The notes beneath the pieces are model-generated. The model was not told where the DNA came from, did not search any database, and worked only from the letters and a program-made list of their open reading frames with translations. Below, one piece after another: positions 1 through 8,963 of a DNA stretch of 64,000 nt. Each line of letters starts with the position of its first letter. Position 1 is the stretch's first letter. Source of the stretch: Drosophila persimilis (taxonomy: Eukaryota > Arthropoda > Insecta > Diptera > Drosophilidae); the NCBI RefSeq assembly GCF_003286085.1, contig NW_020825289.1, forward strand, positions 19,680,001 to 19,744,000, given 5' to 3'. Position numbers and translations under genes: made by a program.

Positions 1-3000
1 TTGTTTTTGATTTCCTTCATTCGGTTTTACATATATACAAATATTTTTTTTTTTGGGCTTTTTTGTTTGTGTGTTTCCTCTCTTTTTCTCGTTTGCGTTA
101 GATTTGCCGACCTCTGACGTAATTTACGGAATAATGATCGCGTTTTACGTCCAAAGAAATTGATTTGTTGATGCGAATGAAAAATTTAAATATTGTACTG
201 CCCGAGAGAAACGTGACAGACCGAAGACTGGGGCAAGGTTTTCGAATGAAATTGAAATTTGTAAAATCAGATTAATTCAAAAAGGGAAAAGCCACAATCT
301 TTATAGGAAATACTACTCCCCAAAGACCAAAAAAGCATCGATAAAGTCCTTCGGTTACCAGATTTCCTATGGGTTCTCAAGCATTCCCAGAAGATTTCAA
401 TGAAATGAAGTCCCCGACGAATCACCCCATATGATACCATATCAGGGAGCCTACCATGCAATCGCTTCTTGTGGGCCACTTTCGAAAGAGAGATTTTGGG
501 CAAAAAGCTTCGCTAATAGATGTCAAATGAAGCAGCCCACGTCCAGGTGAATTATCCCCATCAAATGGCTCACAAAGAGAATTAATTGGCCAAGTCGAAC
601 TCTATGTTTGGGGCAGGCTTCAGGGGGGAGGGGGGGCGGGGCCACCCACCTGCATGACATAAGCATTTATGATCATCATCTTTAGCATTTTGCCATTTAA
701 GGCAGGGGCCACATCTCTGTCTTGAATCTTCTGCTGTTACGGATTTGTTATGGTCTCGCTGCCCCCCTTCCCCTGCCCCTTCCCCTGCTCCCTGTGTGTG
801 TGTGTGTGTGTGTCATGGCATATGGCACGGCACCCATGGTTGGAGCTTCGTGCAATTTCAATCGCTTTTCGGAGCGAGACCTGGAGGGTTTTTGAGTGTA
901 GTTCTTTTATCTAATCGGCTTTATTGATAGCAGCCGTCGAACTGTGTGTGCTCCCCTCCCCCCTTTAGTACCCCTTGCACTCAGGGGTTGTATGTTTTTT
1001 GCTTCCCCGTTTCCTCAGAGCTGTCTGGGGCTTCGACCCTACCTTCTGCTTTTCTTGTTACCATTTTCTTTCACTTTTATTTTTTATGGGCGCATCGTTA
1101 AATATGTGTGTCATGCCCCTAAGGTGCAGCGGTCTCTGCTGTCTGGGGGTGCGGATGGGCTGCCTCTGGTGGCGTTGTATAATGTTGCAAAAGTCTGAAA
1201 GCGGCTACTGACCGATGTTTTTATTTTGTTTTTCCTACGGCTTCGGGTTGCGTGGTTATTTCTTTAAATGCATTAACTTGTCGCCCGGCCCACCCCACCC
1301 CACCCCACAAAGGTATTCAGGGCGGCTTATGTGGGGCTTTATGGCCGCAAACGGGGGGCCCGCATGGGTTAACTCTGTGTGCCAGACAGGCGGCACAACT
1401 TGATGCACAAATTCTACCATGAGTCGCGTATCTAAATAACGATAGAAAGAGAGGCCCGCCCTCCCCCTCTCTCCCCCTCTCTCTCTCTCCCTCTCTGGGG
1501 CGCTCTCTGTTATCAGCGCAGTCCGCTCTCGCACTGAAATTCCACGTTGGATAACTTATTGTAAATGGAAATGGAAACTTTATGACGGGATATCCCTCTA
1601 AATGCCAGCGATAGCGGTGGTAATCCTCCATAACCGATCTATAGGGAAATTCTCGTGTGTTTGGCACCATTTTCTTATCGAAAATAAGTAAATAAAAGTA
1701 AAATTATTTATTTTATGAGCAACCCAGTTCCAGATGCAGATTCGTGCCGCTTCTCACAGTGCCCCCTCCGTGCCCCCTGTGCCCCGCCGTGCCCCGTGCC
1801 CCCGCCTGGTATTGATTCAGCTTGCATAAACACTCGAGTTTTCGTATGGAACGCGAATGTGAACAAATATTTAGTGGGAATGCGTTAAGAGCTACAGAAA
1901 TTAACAGTTTTCAATCTACAACAAAAAAAAAAGAGTCACTCCACTCTCTCTGTCGCTCTCCCTCCCCCCCCGCTCTCTTTCCCTTTCTGGTTTCGGCGAG
2001 TCTAACCTTCAAAAAAAAAAAAAACATACACTCTTTTTGAGACCGAAAAAACCAGTCAAAAAACTTGTTGAACTTGTTTTTGTGGACCGTGGGGGGGAGG
2101 GGAGGAGATTTGGGGTTTTGCATCAGCATCTTTTTTGTCTCTTAATGATATTTTAATAACCGAAAAAATCGCAGAAGGTCCTCAGGCGCTCTCAAGGTGG
2201 CCTGTAGGTCGGCGGATGCAACAATCTTTCGATATTCGATTTTTCTTTGGCCCAATTTTCGTCAGACGATACGGAAGTTTATTTTCGTAAAGCGCTTTTC
2301 CACACACGCTTCTGGTCATAAATTTTCCTGCTTTTCCTACTGCGTCAATGACACGGCTGCTAATTTCTACATCTCTCTATCTCTATCTCTATTTGTATCT
2401 GTATCTGAGGCTATAGTCTATATAGATGGATAGATACTGATGCCCATCCACGTCCGCTTGCGTGGGCGCAACAGCTTCTCTGTTCTTCTCTGGTTTTTTT
2501 TTACCGAAAAAAGTGTACAAGAATTCTCGCAGCCCCCACGTAGTCGATGAGTCTAACATTTCTCAGCTCATAAATTAAGTTGAAATTTATAGAATATACT
2601 CGGATCGTTTGGAAATCAAGTTGAAATACGGAAAAGCAATTTGCGGCTGACATCATACGGAACCCTCGATAGTCTAGTCAAATGGCTAAGATACCCACAC
2701 AAACACACATAACATAGATACAAGTGCGTGTATCTTTTCGTGTGTGCCTAAGGTTTATTAATTGTCTTTTCATATGGAGTCGTCGGAGATAATTTACGGA
2801 CAGTGGCGGCAGATACGAGGGCTTTTTGGTGGCTGTCAAAAGGAAGTGACAAAAGCAGGGCAATATAGGGAGGAGGAGGAAGGTTCTTGGGGGTAGAAAG
2901 TCTCCCTTTAAAGGGGGTTCCTGGAGGAAGTTATTCAAAGGGAAGTAGCCCCCCAGAATTCCCTTTTTCAAAGACTTTGATTCATTTGCCGCAAAAGATA

Positions 3001-3186
3001 AGATAAGATTAAAACTCACACAAAAACAAAAGCAAAAAGAAAAGGAAAACAAAAAGCAAATGCGATAAATATCAATTAGTGTGACGTCATCGATGATTAA
3101 ATCCGTGTTTGCAGCATTTCTCTGTCTCTCGCTCTCTCTCTTTCTCACTCTCTACTATATATAAACAATGTATATTTTTTTTACAG

Positions 3187-3230
3187 TATTTTTATTAATA
3201 ACAAATACATTTCTCTCCTCGATCCGAGCG
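3187..3230 (+). other. Candidate 44-nt cryptic or alternative 5'UTR exon
   Basis: A long pyrimidine-rich stretch (3115-3182) ends in TTTTACAG at 3186. A perfect GTAAGT donor follows at 3231-3236. The 44 nt between contain no ATG, so inclusion would only lengthen the mbl leader. A good acceptor and donor pair this close together is unusual, but chance cannot be excluded without RNA or comparative data. Confidence 0.3.
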
Positions 3231-3437
3231 GTAAGTGCGTTGAACAATTTATTTCTTTGCTTTAAGAAACGGAAAACAGCAACGAAAAAGGGCCGCTCCC
3301 CCTCTCTCTCCCACTCTCTTGAATGTTGCTTAAGCACCCGCTGGCCATGGATATACATACTATTTCCATCTTCAGGAACATTTAGTGCACTTTAGTTGAT
3401 TATTTTTTTTGTAGTTTTTTTTTTCTTGCGTTCCCTG

Positions 3438-3484
3438 CGCCGCCAAAACGCTCCAGAAACCGCTGCTGCCAACTGGATGCTGCT
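3438..3484 (+). promoter_or_regulatory. mbl: YGCY (Muscleblind-motif) cluster upstream of exon 2
   Basis: There are eight YGCY tetramers in 47 nt: CGCC at 3438 and 3441, CGCT at 3449 and 3461, TGCT at 3464, TGCC at 3467, TGCT at 3478 and 3481. Three of them extend to the MBNL consensus YGCUKY. The cluster lies about 470 nt before the exon 2 acceptor, in the intron reported to carry Muscleblind sites that promote circMbl formation in D. melanogaster. The motifs are seen; binding is inferred. Confidence 0.6.
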
Positions 3485-3575
3485 CATCAGATACATACAT
3501 ATGTATCTGTGTATATTCGAGTATATGTGAAACTATTTTTAGTCAATTATATCATAAGTTGTGTATTTCATTTTG

Positions 3576-3578
<3 letters not shown>

Positions 3579-3602
<24 letters not shown>
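3579..3602. repeat. (AC)n microsatellite
   Basis: Twelve AC units in the intron about 350 nt before exon 2. Confidence 0.9.
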
Positions 3603-3607
<5 letters not shown>

Positions 3608-3809
3608 ATTGCCTCATACGATCTCATATGTGTACGTGATCGGTTTATAGTGTATGTGTTTGTTTTTTTTTTTTTTTCTTTTTTGTATTTGCATTCGGCA
3701 TAAGAACTTAATACCAACCACTATGCGCATTACTAACCCAAAGAAAAACAGAGATTTGAATCAGTTTAAACCATTCATACATTTAGTCTTAGAATCGCTC
3801 TCACACACA

Positions 3810-3810
<1 letters not shown>

Positions 3811-3862
<52 letters not shown>

Positions 3863-3874
3863 TCTGTCTCTCTC
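3811..3874. repeat. (CT)n microsatellite before the exon 2 acceptor
   Basis: Sixty-four nt of CT with a few G interruptions. Its sense-strand pyrimidine content may add to the polypyrimidine tract and recruit PTB-like proteins. Confidence 0.9.
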
Positions 3875-3910
3875 TGTGTATCTATCTGCCCCCGAAAGCA
3901 AATGGCACAA

Positions 3911-3949
3911 TCCTAAAGATATGTTTTCTCTCTTTTATTCTCATTTCAG
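3911..3949 (+). promoter_or_regulatory. mbl: 3' splice site of mbl exon 2
   Basis: A branch-point-like CTAAA at 3913-3917 lies about 33 nt before the AG. It is followed by a tract rich in C and T and then CAG at 3947-3949. A 64-nt (CT)n microsatellite at 3811-3874 extends the pyrimidine-rich region further upstream. This acceptor fixes the exon start at 3950. Confidence 0.85.
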
Positions 3950-4357
3950 ATAATGTAAAATCAGCTTGAACAGAAAAAAAAAACAAAAAACAAAAACAAA
4001 TCTTAACAGCTGCGTCTATCCATAGATTTATATATACGCCGCCCGCCGCCCCAGAAATCAGCTATCAGCTACATCCTCCCACAACCCCCCATCCCACGCC
4101 CCCCTCCGCCCGCCCGCCCGCCCGTCCGCTACGCAGAACGTGCAAACGTGTAAAACGCTAAGACAAAACAAAAAAGCCATCTTCTATATGCTATACAAGT
4201 GCTGATCAGATCTGTTTGTTTCTTGCGCGTGTGTGTGTAAAATCGATCTTCAGACTGCAACGAAAAACCAGAAGAAACAGAAGAAAAACCAACGCGTTCT
4301 AGTCGCCAGCTAAAGTCTAAGCTAAAGTCTATTTGAAAGCTATCCTAGAGCCGTAGA

Positions 4358-4392
4358 CACACACAGACACACACACACACACACACACAGAC
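4358..4392. repeat. (CA)n microsatellite in exon 2 leader
   Basis: CA dinucleotides with a few G interruptions lie in the 5' untranslated part of the exon and so would be present in both linear and circular RNA. Confidence 0.9.
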
Positions 4393-4430
4393 AAATCTCT
4401 ATCCATATATATACATATATACATACAATA

Positions 4431-4466
4431 TCTGTATCTGTATCTGTATCTGTATCTGTATCTGTC
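4431..4466. repeat. ATCTGT hexanucleotide repeat in exon 2 leader
   Basis: About six ATCTGT units end 16 nt before the mbl start codon. The tract is likely to vary in length and is complementary to 8485-8511 in the following intron. Confidence 0.9.
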
Positions 4467-4481
4467 GAATACAACGATCAA

Positions 4482-4670
4482 ATGGCCAACGTTGTCAATA
4501 TGAACAGCCTGTTCAACGCCAAGGACTCGCGCTGGCTCCAGCTGGAGGTCTGTCGGGAGTTTCAGCGCAACAAGTGCTCGCGCCAGGACACCGAATGCAA
4601 GTTCGCCCATCCACCGGCCAATGTGGAGGTACAGAACGGCAAGGTCACCGCCTGCTACGACAGCATCAAG
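4482..4670 (+). CDS. mbl: Muscleblind, first coding exon (partial CDS, 63 codons)
   Basis: This exon encodes the N-terminus of Muscleblind, the insect orthologue of vertebrate MBNL proteins. These RNA-binding regulators of alternative splicing recognise YGCY motifs and CUG repeats through CCCH zinc fingers. Finger 1 is complete: C24, C32, C39 and H43 (C-x7-C-x6-C-x3-H), inside the diagnostic stretch [20 protein letters not shown]. The linker ends in VTACYDSIK, where C58 is the first ligand of finger 2. The exon then stops at AAG|GTCAGT, in phase 0. The other finger-2 ligands belong to a downstream exon that is not in this window. The start is chosen because ATCAAATGG is a good fly initiation context, it is the first in-frame ATG, and the N-terminus [10 protein letters not shown] fits the family. 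Codon use is GC-rich at third positions, unlike the surrounding intron. Recognition rests on family knowledge, and the exon has no frameshift or missing ligand. Confidence 0.97.
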
Positions 4671-4676
4671 GTCAGT
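4668..4676 (+). promoter_or_regulatory. mbl: 5' splice site of mbl exon 2 (AAG|GTCAGT)
   Basis: The donor falls exactly where homology to Muscleblind stops (…DSIK|). C at +3 departs from the GTAAGT/GTGAGT consensus, so it is weaker than the donors regenerated at the three ratchet sites downstream (GTATGT, GTATGT, GTAAGA). A modest donor would leave room for back-splicing, intron retention or the poly(A) site 190 nt downstream. Confidence 0.9.
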
Positions 4677-4808
4677 ATATGCCCCAAACCACCAACAATG
4701 ACCCCCAACCCCCACACCCCACAACCCCAGTCCATACCCCCCGACTTTTGCTTCTTGTGGATTGTAGATTGTAAGCTTTATGATTTTTCACCTCAAAATA
4801 AAATATAA
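4671..4808 (+). other. mbl: Read-through extension of mbl exon 2 (alternative C-terminus)
   Basis: Reading past the exon 2 donor in the same frame gives 45 further codons, starting [10 protein letters not shown] and rich in proline, before TAA at 4806-4808. With the exon this makes a 108-residue protein with one CCCH finger. It includes C58 but has no complete second finger. It would need intron retention together with the poly(A) signals at 4797 or 4854. The tail resembles no domain I know and may be simple intron sequence. Confidence 0.3.
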
Positions 4809-4910
4809 CCCACCCAGATTTCGTTTAGGGCCCCCCCCCACCTCTCAAAAAGAAATAAAACTGATCTTGTCTCGCTTTTGTTGTTTGTGCTTTTGTGCTT
4901 TTACTCCATT
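4797..4910 (+). terminator. mbl: Candidate intronic polyadenylation site just after exon 2
   Basis: AATAAA occurs at 4797-4802 and again at 4854-4859. The second is followed by a strongly U/GU-rich stretch (4866-4910), the normal arrangement of a fly poly(A) site with its downstream element. If the exon 2 donor is not used, the frame stays open to TAA at 4806-4808, so a complete short mRNA could end here. This is inferred from sequence only. Confidence 0.4.
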
Positions 4911-5006
4911 TTGTTTTTATGGTATCTCTGTGCTTCCATATACATATATATATATATCTACTATACACACTACTATATCTAGTTGAAGCTTTAGTCCGGC
5001 TGCTGT
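4873..5006 (+). promoter_or_regulatory. mbl: YGCUKY (Muscleblind-motif) cluster downstream of exon 2
   Basis: There are five full matches to the MBNL consensus YGCUKY, on the sense strand: CGCTTT 4873, TGCTTT 4888, TGCTTT 4896, TGCTTC 4931 and TGCTGT 5001. Together with 3438-3484 they bracket exon 2, as expected for the Muscleblind-dependent circularisation described in D. melanogaster. The first three sit inside the GU-rich downstream element of the intronic poly(A) signal at 4854. Confidence 0.6.
4945..4985 (+). promoter_or_regulatory. TATA-like element and possible start site for an alternative first exon
   Basis: An alternating TATATATATATA tract at 4945-4957 lies about 30 nt before CTAGTTGAAG (4979-4988), which loosely resembles a fly initiator. 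This is the right spacing for a promoter serving the 5216-5230 start. TA microsatellites are common in this genome, so the support is weak. Confidence 0.25.
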
Positions 5007-5215
5007 CCCTCCTTCTCTCTCTGTCTGTCTCTCTCTGTCTCTCTCTCTCTGTCTGTCTCTGTTAATGCCTGCGAGCGCGATCAAAGCAAGCTTTTGAGGC
5101 TTTCGTGTGTGCTTGAGTCCCGAGTAGCGAGCTTTAGCTTTTAGAACAATTAAGAGAGTGTTCCAGCAATAAACCGTATAATTCGAGTGATTTTTAGGCC
5201 GCGCCACACTTAGCC

Positions 5216-5230
5216 ATGGACAATCTGCAG
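5216..5230 (+). CDS. Candidate alternative first coding exon of mbl (M-D-N-L-Q)
   Basis: GCCATGG at 5213-5219 opens five codons (MDNLQ), directly followed by the donor CAG|GTAAAG at 5231. The donor phase is 0, identical to that of exon 2, so either start could join the same downstream mbl exon. A transcript using it would lose finger 1 and the first ligand (C58) of finger 2. The leader would begin after the TATA-like stretch near 4950 and contains one uORF of ten codons at about 5065. Alternatively, a TTTTTAG acceptor at 5191-5197 could make this a 33-nt internal exon. I do not recognise it from known isoforms. Confidence 0.3.
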
Positions 5231-6509
5231 GTAAAGCTCATTTGATACTAAATTTAAGAACTTATTTAAGAACCTACATCTAAGTCCCGCCTAAAAAAAG
5301 CGCCTAAAAGGGTTTCAAACAGCTCGCAGGACAATGGCCGCAGAGCAGAAACCCCCGGAACAATGTAGTTGTTTTCTTTATTAAGCTTTTTGTTTTAGGG
5401 AACAAAAATGGCCACCTAAAGTGAAGTATTTTATGTATACACAACATAATGCTGACAAAATGCCCTGGCCATAATCATAATCATCATTATCGCGCTCCTC
5501 GACGGGCACTCAAATTTTGTGACAGCATAAAAAAAATTAGGTTTTTGTAAATTTTTGTGCTGCCGCCTTTTAGGCGTTTCGCCAGCCCAGCCGCCCCAAA
5601 AAAGCGTTTCAAGCCTTAAAGTTCGGGGCCCACCCACGCCCCCCGTCTGCCCACTCGAGTCGAGTGTGCAAACAATAGTTAAAACTGCTGTTTGGTAAGT
5701 AGCTCGTTGCTGTCGAGTGCAGGATGGGGCGGGGGGCGGGGCTGGTCCTTCTTCGTTTCACGCCCCAGCGACAGAGGCCACAACGTTAATTGAGCCACTG
5801 CCTGGGTCCGGGCATGCAGGTCCTTTGTTTGCCCATGAATGAATGTATTAGAGTGCCAGGGCCCTCAGTGCCATCAATCATTTCCCAAAAACACATCTAG
5901 GGTCCTTTTTTTTCGCACATATTCCATCTGTTTGTGGCAACAGCTGGCCCTGTACAGGGTACTGGGTACAGGGTACAGGGTGCAAATAAAGCTCAGACAT
6001 TCATTGCCCACAAATTAATTGTGTTATCCTATTAATTAACTATGCAGTAAAATTGCCGGGCAATTTCCCTCGCTTTCTTTTCTCCCTCTCTCTCTCACTC
6101 TCTCTCTCCTTCTCTCTTTTTGCCTTTGAGTGTTGTAATTGTTGGCCAGAGTGTGTTTGCATTCATTTTCACCTCTTTTTGTCGTCCCCTGTGTGTGCGT
6201 GCTGAGGGTTTAAATGCATAACGAACTTAAACGTAACCAGAGGCAAGTAACCACCAGCACTCACACACACACACACACTCCGACTATGTACTGTACACAT
6301 AATGGCGGCTGAGAAGCAGGCAAAGCCTACATATATGCCATAGGCTCCTGTGCACGTACATTTTTCGTCCTGACAACCTCTTTTTTTTTATTTTACTGTG
6401 CGGCCACGACACTAATTTATAGCCACGTTGCCGCATTGTAGACTTTCCAACTGGCAGCTCAACTTAAAGTAGAATTTCAAGTGGAAATTGGGTCAATGGC
6501 GGTGGCAAG
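5231..6509 (+). other. Intron segment without a recognised gene
   Basis: It contains a GTACAGGGT/ACTGGGTACA repeat (5951-5981), a CT-rich run (about 6075-6119), (AC)n (6261-6277) and a poly-T run (6381-6389). There is a donor-like TTG|GTAAGT near 5695 with no matching acceptor. Nothing else is recognised. Confidence 0.6.
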
Positions 6510-7262
6510 TGTGTTATCCGAGGCTGAACGTGTGCCTTATATTGAGTTTAGAACGAGTTAAGCTGTTCATAAGGCACCAGAGTGTTGGTTATAACGTTAT
6601 CCGGGCTTATCCGGGTGGAATATCGTTATCCGAGATTGTCCTGGCATAGAAATAGCTTTTAAAATGTAGGACATCATTATCCGAGCTTATCCGGTTGGTT
6701 ATAAAATCATTTTAAAGCCACCTATGTGGCAAAGATACATATCTATCCGTAGTGGATAAGGTATTTCCGGACTTATCCGTGCACAGAAAACCTATCCCAA
6801 CAGGTTTTAGGAGGTGGAATATCGCTATCCGAGATTGTCCTGGCTTATCCGTTTGCGAAAATTTGGAAATATTTATCCGAACTTATCCGTAGAGGTATGC
6901 CACACTTTTCTTCAAATCGAATGCATAGAAATTGCTTTTAAAATGAAGTACGTTATTATCCGAGCTTATCCGGTTGGGTATAAAATCACTAGAAATCCAT
7001 CTTTGTGGCAAAGATATCTATCCGTAGTGGATAAAGTATATCTGGGCTTATCCGTGCACAGAAAATGTAATCCAACAGGTTTTAGGAGGTGGAATATCGT
7101 TATCCGAGATTGTCCTGGCAGAGAAATAGCTTTAAAAATGTAGGATATCATTATCCGTGCTTATCCGGTTGGGTCTAAAATCACTAGAAAGCCATCTATG
7201 TGGCAAAGATGTCTATCCGTAGTGGATAAGTTATATCCGGACTTATCCGTTTAGATATTCGG
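6510..7262. repeat. TTATCCG tandem array, 199-bp unit
   Basis: The phrase GGTGGAATATCG begins at 6614, 6813 and 7088. The spacings are 199 and 275 nt, the second enlarged by an internal insertion of about 76 nt. Each unit repeats TTATCCG several times (about 17 copies in all), and many units contain the small inverted repeat TATCC-GTAGT-GGATA. An open frame through it (6814-7143) merely reflects the repeat. It resembles a private intronic satellite; no transposon ends were seen. Confidence 0.8.
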
Positions 7263-8484
7263 GGTTTCTCGTTCAACGCACAATCTGTACGGATTAGCCT
7301 CTATCCCAAAGCGCGAATTGCTTTTAGCTCGGCCAAGCGTTGCCTTTTGCCTGACGACCTCCTGACCCTTTGGTAAAATTGGCATCATTTCATTGGCAAT
7401 TTCCCCTCAATTTAATTCTGCCACAATGAGCCGTCGTGAAACTTTAAAAGGCACTCGAGAGCCCAGGGAGCCCAGAGCGCAAGGGGGCTCGAAAGGAGTG
7501 AAAGTGTGTGGCAAGGGGAGAAAGGAGATGAAGACTGAGAATGAGAATGAGAAAAATCGCATAGCCACAACATAAAACATTTTCCGGTTTATAATTTTCT
7601 TGTCAACACAATTTTCACGCCATGCTCTGGCGCTGTGCGCCCAAGCCCCAGCCTACAATGCCACGGGCAACCGCCTTGCCACCCCCCACCACCGCCCATT
7701 CTGGGCTGGCGGGCTGGCTGGTGCTTATGCCACTTTATCCGGCGCTTTTCCTGCGCGTCCTTTCGCCGCTGCGCGCTTTTGCTACTTAACCAACTGTAAA
7801 GCTCTCGGCCATATTGTGTGGCACCTTATTTTTCTATTATATTTTCCCCAGCAGTGCCGCTGCAACATATTTTCTGTGCCCCCCCCTCCCCCCTCCCGTG
7901 GCGCCCTGTCACCCGTTGTTCCGCTTTCCTTTCTCTTTCTCTGGGCAACAAAAGTCAAGTTCCCGTGCCATGCAAATTATGAGAAAGAATGAAAATGCCG
8001 CCCCACAAAAGAAAAACGAAAATGGCAACTCTTCCGCTTCCCCCTCCGCCTCTCTCTTTGGGATTCCACTTCTTGTAGTTGACGCTTGAAATATCCTGTA
8101 TCGGATATACTTTCGGATAATTACATTTGAAAGACAACAAGGGACAACGAGGATGGACCTCCTCCTTCCTTTCGAAAGTATTCAATGTCATCCAATTATT
8201 TGTAATTCTATTTGTTGTACGAGTATCTTTCTCTGGCATTGAAATCGATAATAATAATAAGCAGCAGCAGAAGTGAATGGCGACAAAAGCAAACCAAAGA
8301 AGAAAAGACCCAAAGAAATTCCAAATAAAAATTCCAAATTATATTCATATTCGTTTGGGGCGGGCCAAGGGGGAGAGGGGGGGGGACAAGAGAAAACTTT
8401 ACGACTGTCAATGGAAATTGCAATGAATAATATTCGTAATTGAGGAGCGAAAGAAGGAGAAAATCAGACAAAGATCGCTGCTGT

Positions 8485-8511
8485 CACAGATACAGATACA
8501 GATACAGATTT
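8485..8511. repeat. ACAGAT hexanucleotide repeat complementary to the exon 2 leader
   Basis: About four ACAGAT units in the transcript sense. They are the reverse complement of the ATCTGT repeat in the exon 2 leader (4431-4466), giving roughly 24 nt of possible perfect pairing within the same pre-mRNA. Confidence 0.8.
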
Positions 8512-8940
8512 CGTATCTTTTGTGAGCTCCAGGCACCTGCCGAGATGGGGATGGGGGTGTGGGGTTGGGGGGGTGGTCCCCGCCTAATTTGTTATGCCTT
8601 ACACGCGTTGCACTTGGAAATTCCGCAACAAACTTCAAGTCAATAACTCAGCAGAGAGCGACGGCTCCTCGACTTCCAGGACTCCCCAGCACTTAATGCA
8701 TTATGCAACAGCAAGTTGTGGCATGTCCTTGCACACACGCACATGTCTGTGTGTGTGTGTGTGTGTGTGTGTGGAGCCATTTCGCAGTTGCTGAAACACA
8801 ATTCATTCGGTGCTGCCGTCTCCGACCCTGCCAGGCCAGGACGTGACTGCAAATCGAGCGGCGGCGGGCATGCCTTAAATAAAATAAATGACACATTATC
8901 AATATAAACAAGAGGAGGACGACTGCCTTGCCGTAGGAGT

Positions 8941-8963
8941 CGCATCGCATCGCATCGCATCGC
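8941..8963. repeat. CGCAT pentanucleotide repeat
   Basis: Four to five CGCAT units in the intron. No function is apparent. Confidence 0.85.

Larger units (their letters stand above)
1..3949 (+). other. mbl: mbl intron upstream of exon 2 (3' end of a longer intron)
   Basis: No coding exon is recognised here, and the open frames are short and follow low-complexity sequence. Visible landmarks are a (TG)n tract at 793-813, CT-rich sequence near 1455-1500, a GTGCCCC repeat at 1757-1803 (many UGCC tetramers), ATCTCT/ATCTGT repeats near 2370-2408, a pyrimidine-rich run at 3115-3155, a cryptic exon candidate at 3187-3230, a YGCY cluster at 3438-3484, (AC)n at 3579-3602 and (CT)n at 3811-3874. The upstream first exon of mbl lies outside the window. 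Confidence 0.85.
3950..4481 (+). other. mbl: 5' untranslated part of mbl exon 2, with two uORFs
   Basis: This is a 532-nt leader with only two upstream ATGs. The first is a minimal start-stop element, ATG TAA, at 3953-3958, three nt into the exon. The second is a five-codon uORF at 4188-4205 that ends in TGA. The leader also holds an A-rich stretch (3970-4000), a C-rich block with a CCCG/CCGC repeat (4085-4130), a (CA)n tract (4358-4392) and about six copies of ATCTGT (4431-4466). The repeats make its length likely to vary between strains. The C-rich block contains CGCC and CGCT tetramers that fit the Muscleblind motif YGCY. Confidence 0.8.
3950..4670 (+). ncRNA. mbl: mbl exon 2, counterpart of the circMbl circular-RNA exon
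   Basis: The exon runs from acceptor TTTCAG|ATAATG to donor AAG|GTCAGT and is 721 nt long. In D. melanogaster the second exon of mbl is back-spliced into the abundant circular RNA circMbl, and Muscleblind protein promotes this by binding the exon and its flanking introns (Ashwal-Fluss et al. 2014). The same layout is visible here: one long exon carrying the start codon, huge introns on both sides, and YGCY clusters about 470 nt upstream and 200-335 nt downstream. No long inverted repeats flank the exon closely, which fits protein-driven rather than Alu-like circularisation. Across the back-splice junction the reading frame continues SIK-I-M-stop, so a circle translated from the normal ATG would give only 65 residues. 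That circularisation occurs in this species is inferred from orthology and layout. Confidence 0.75.

Noticed and set aside
6814..7143. 109-codon frame within the TTATCCG array
   Set aside because: The peptide repeats with the DNA unit; it is noncoding satellite.
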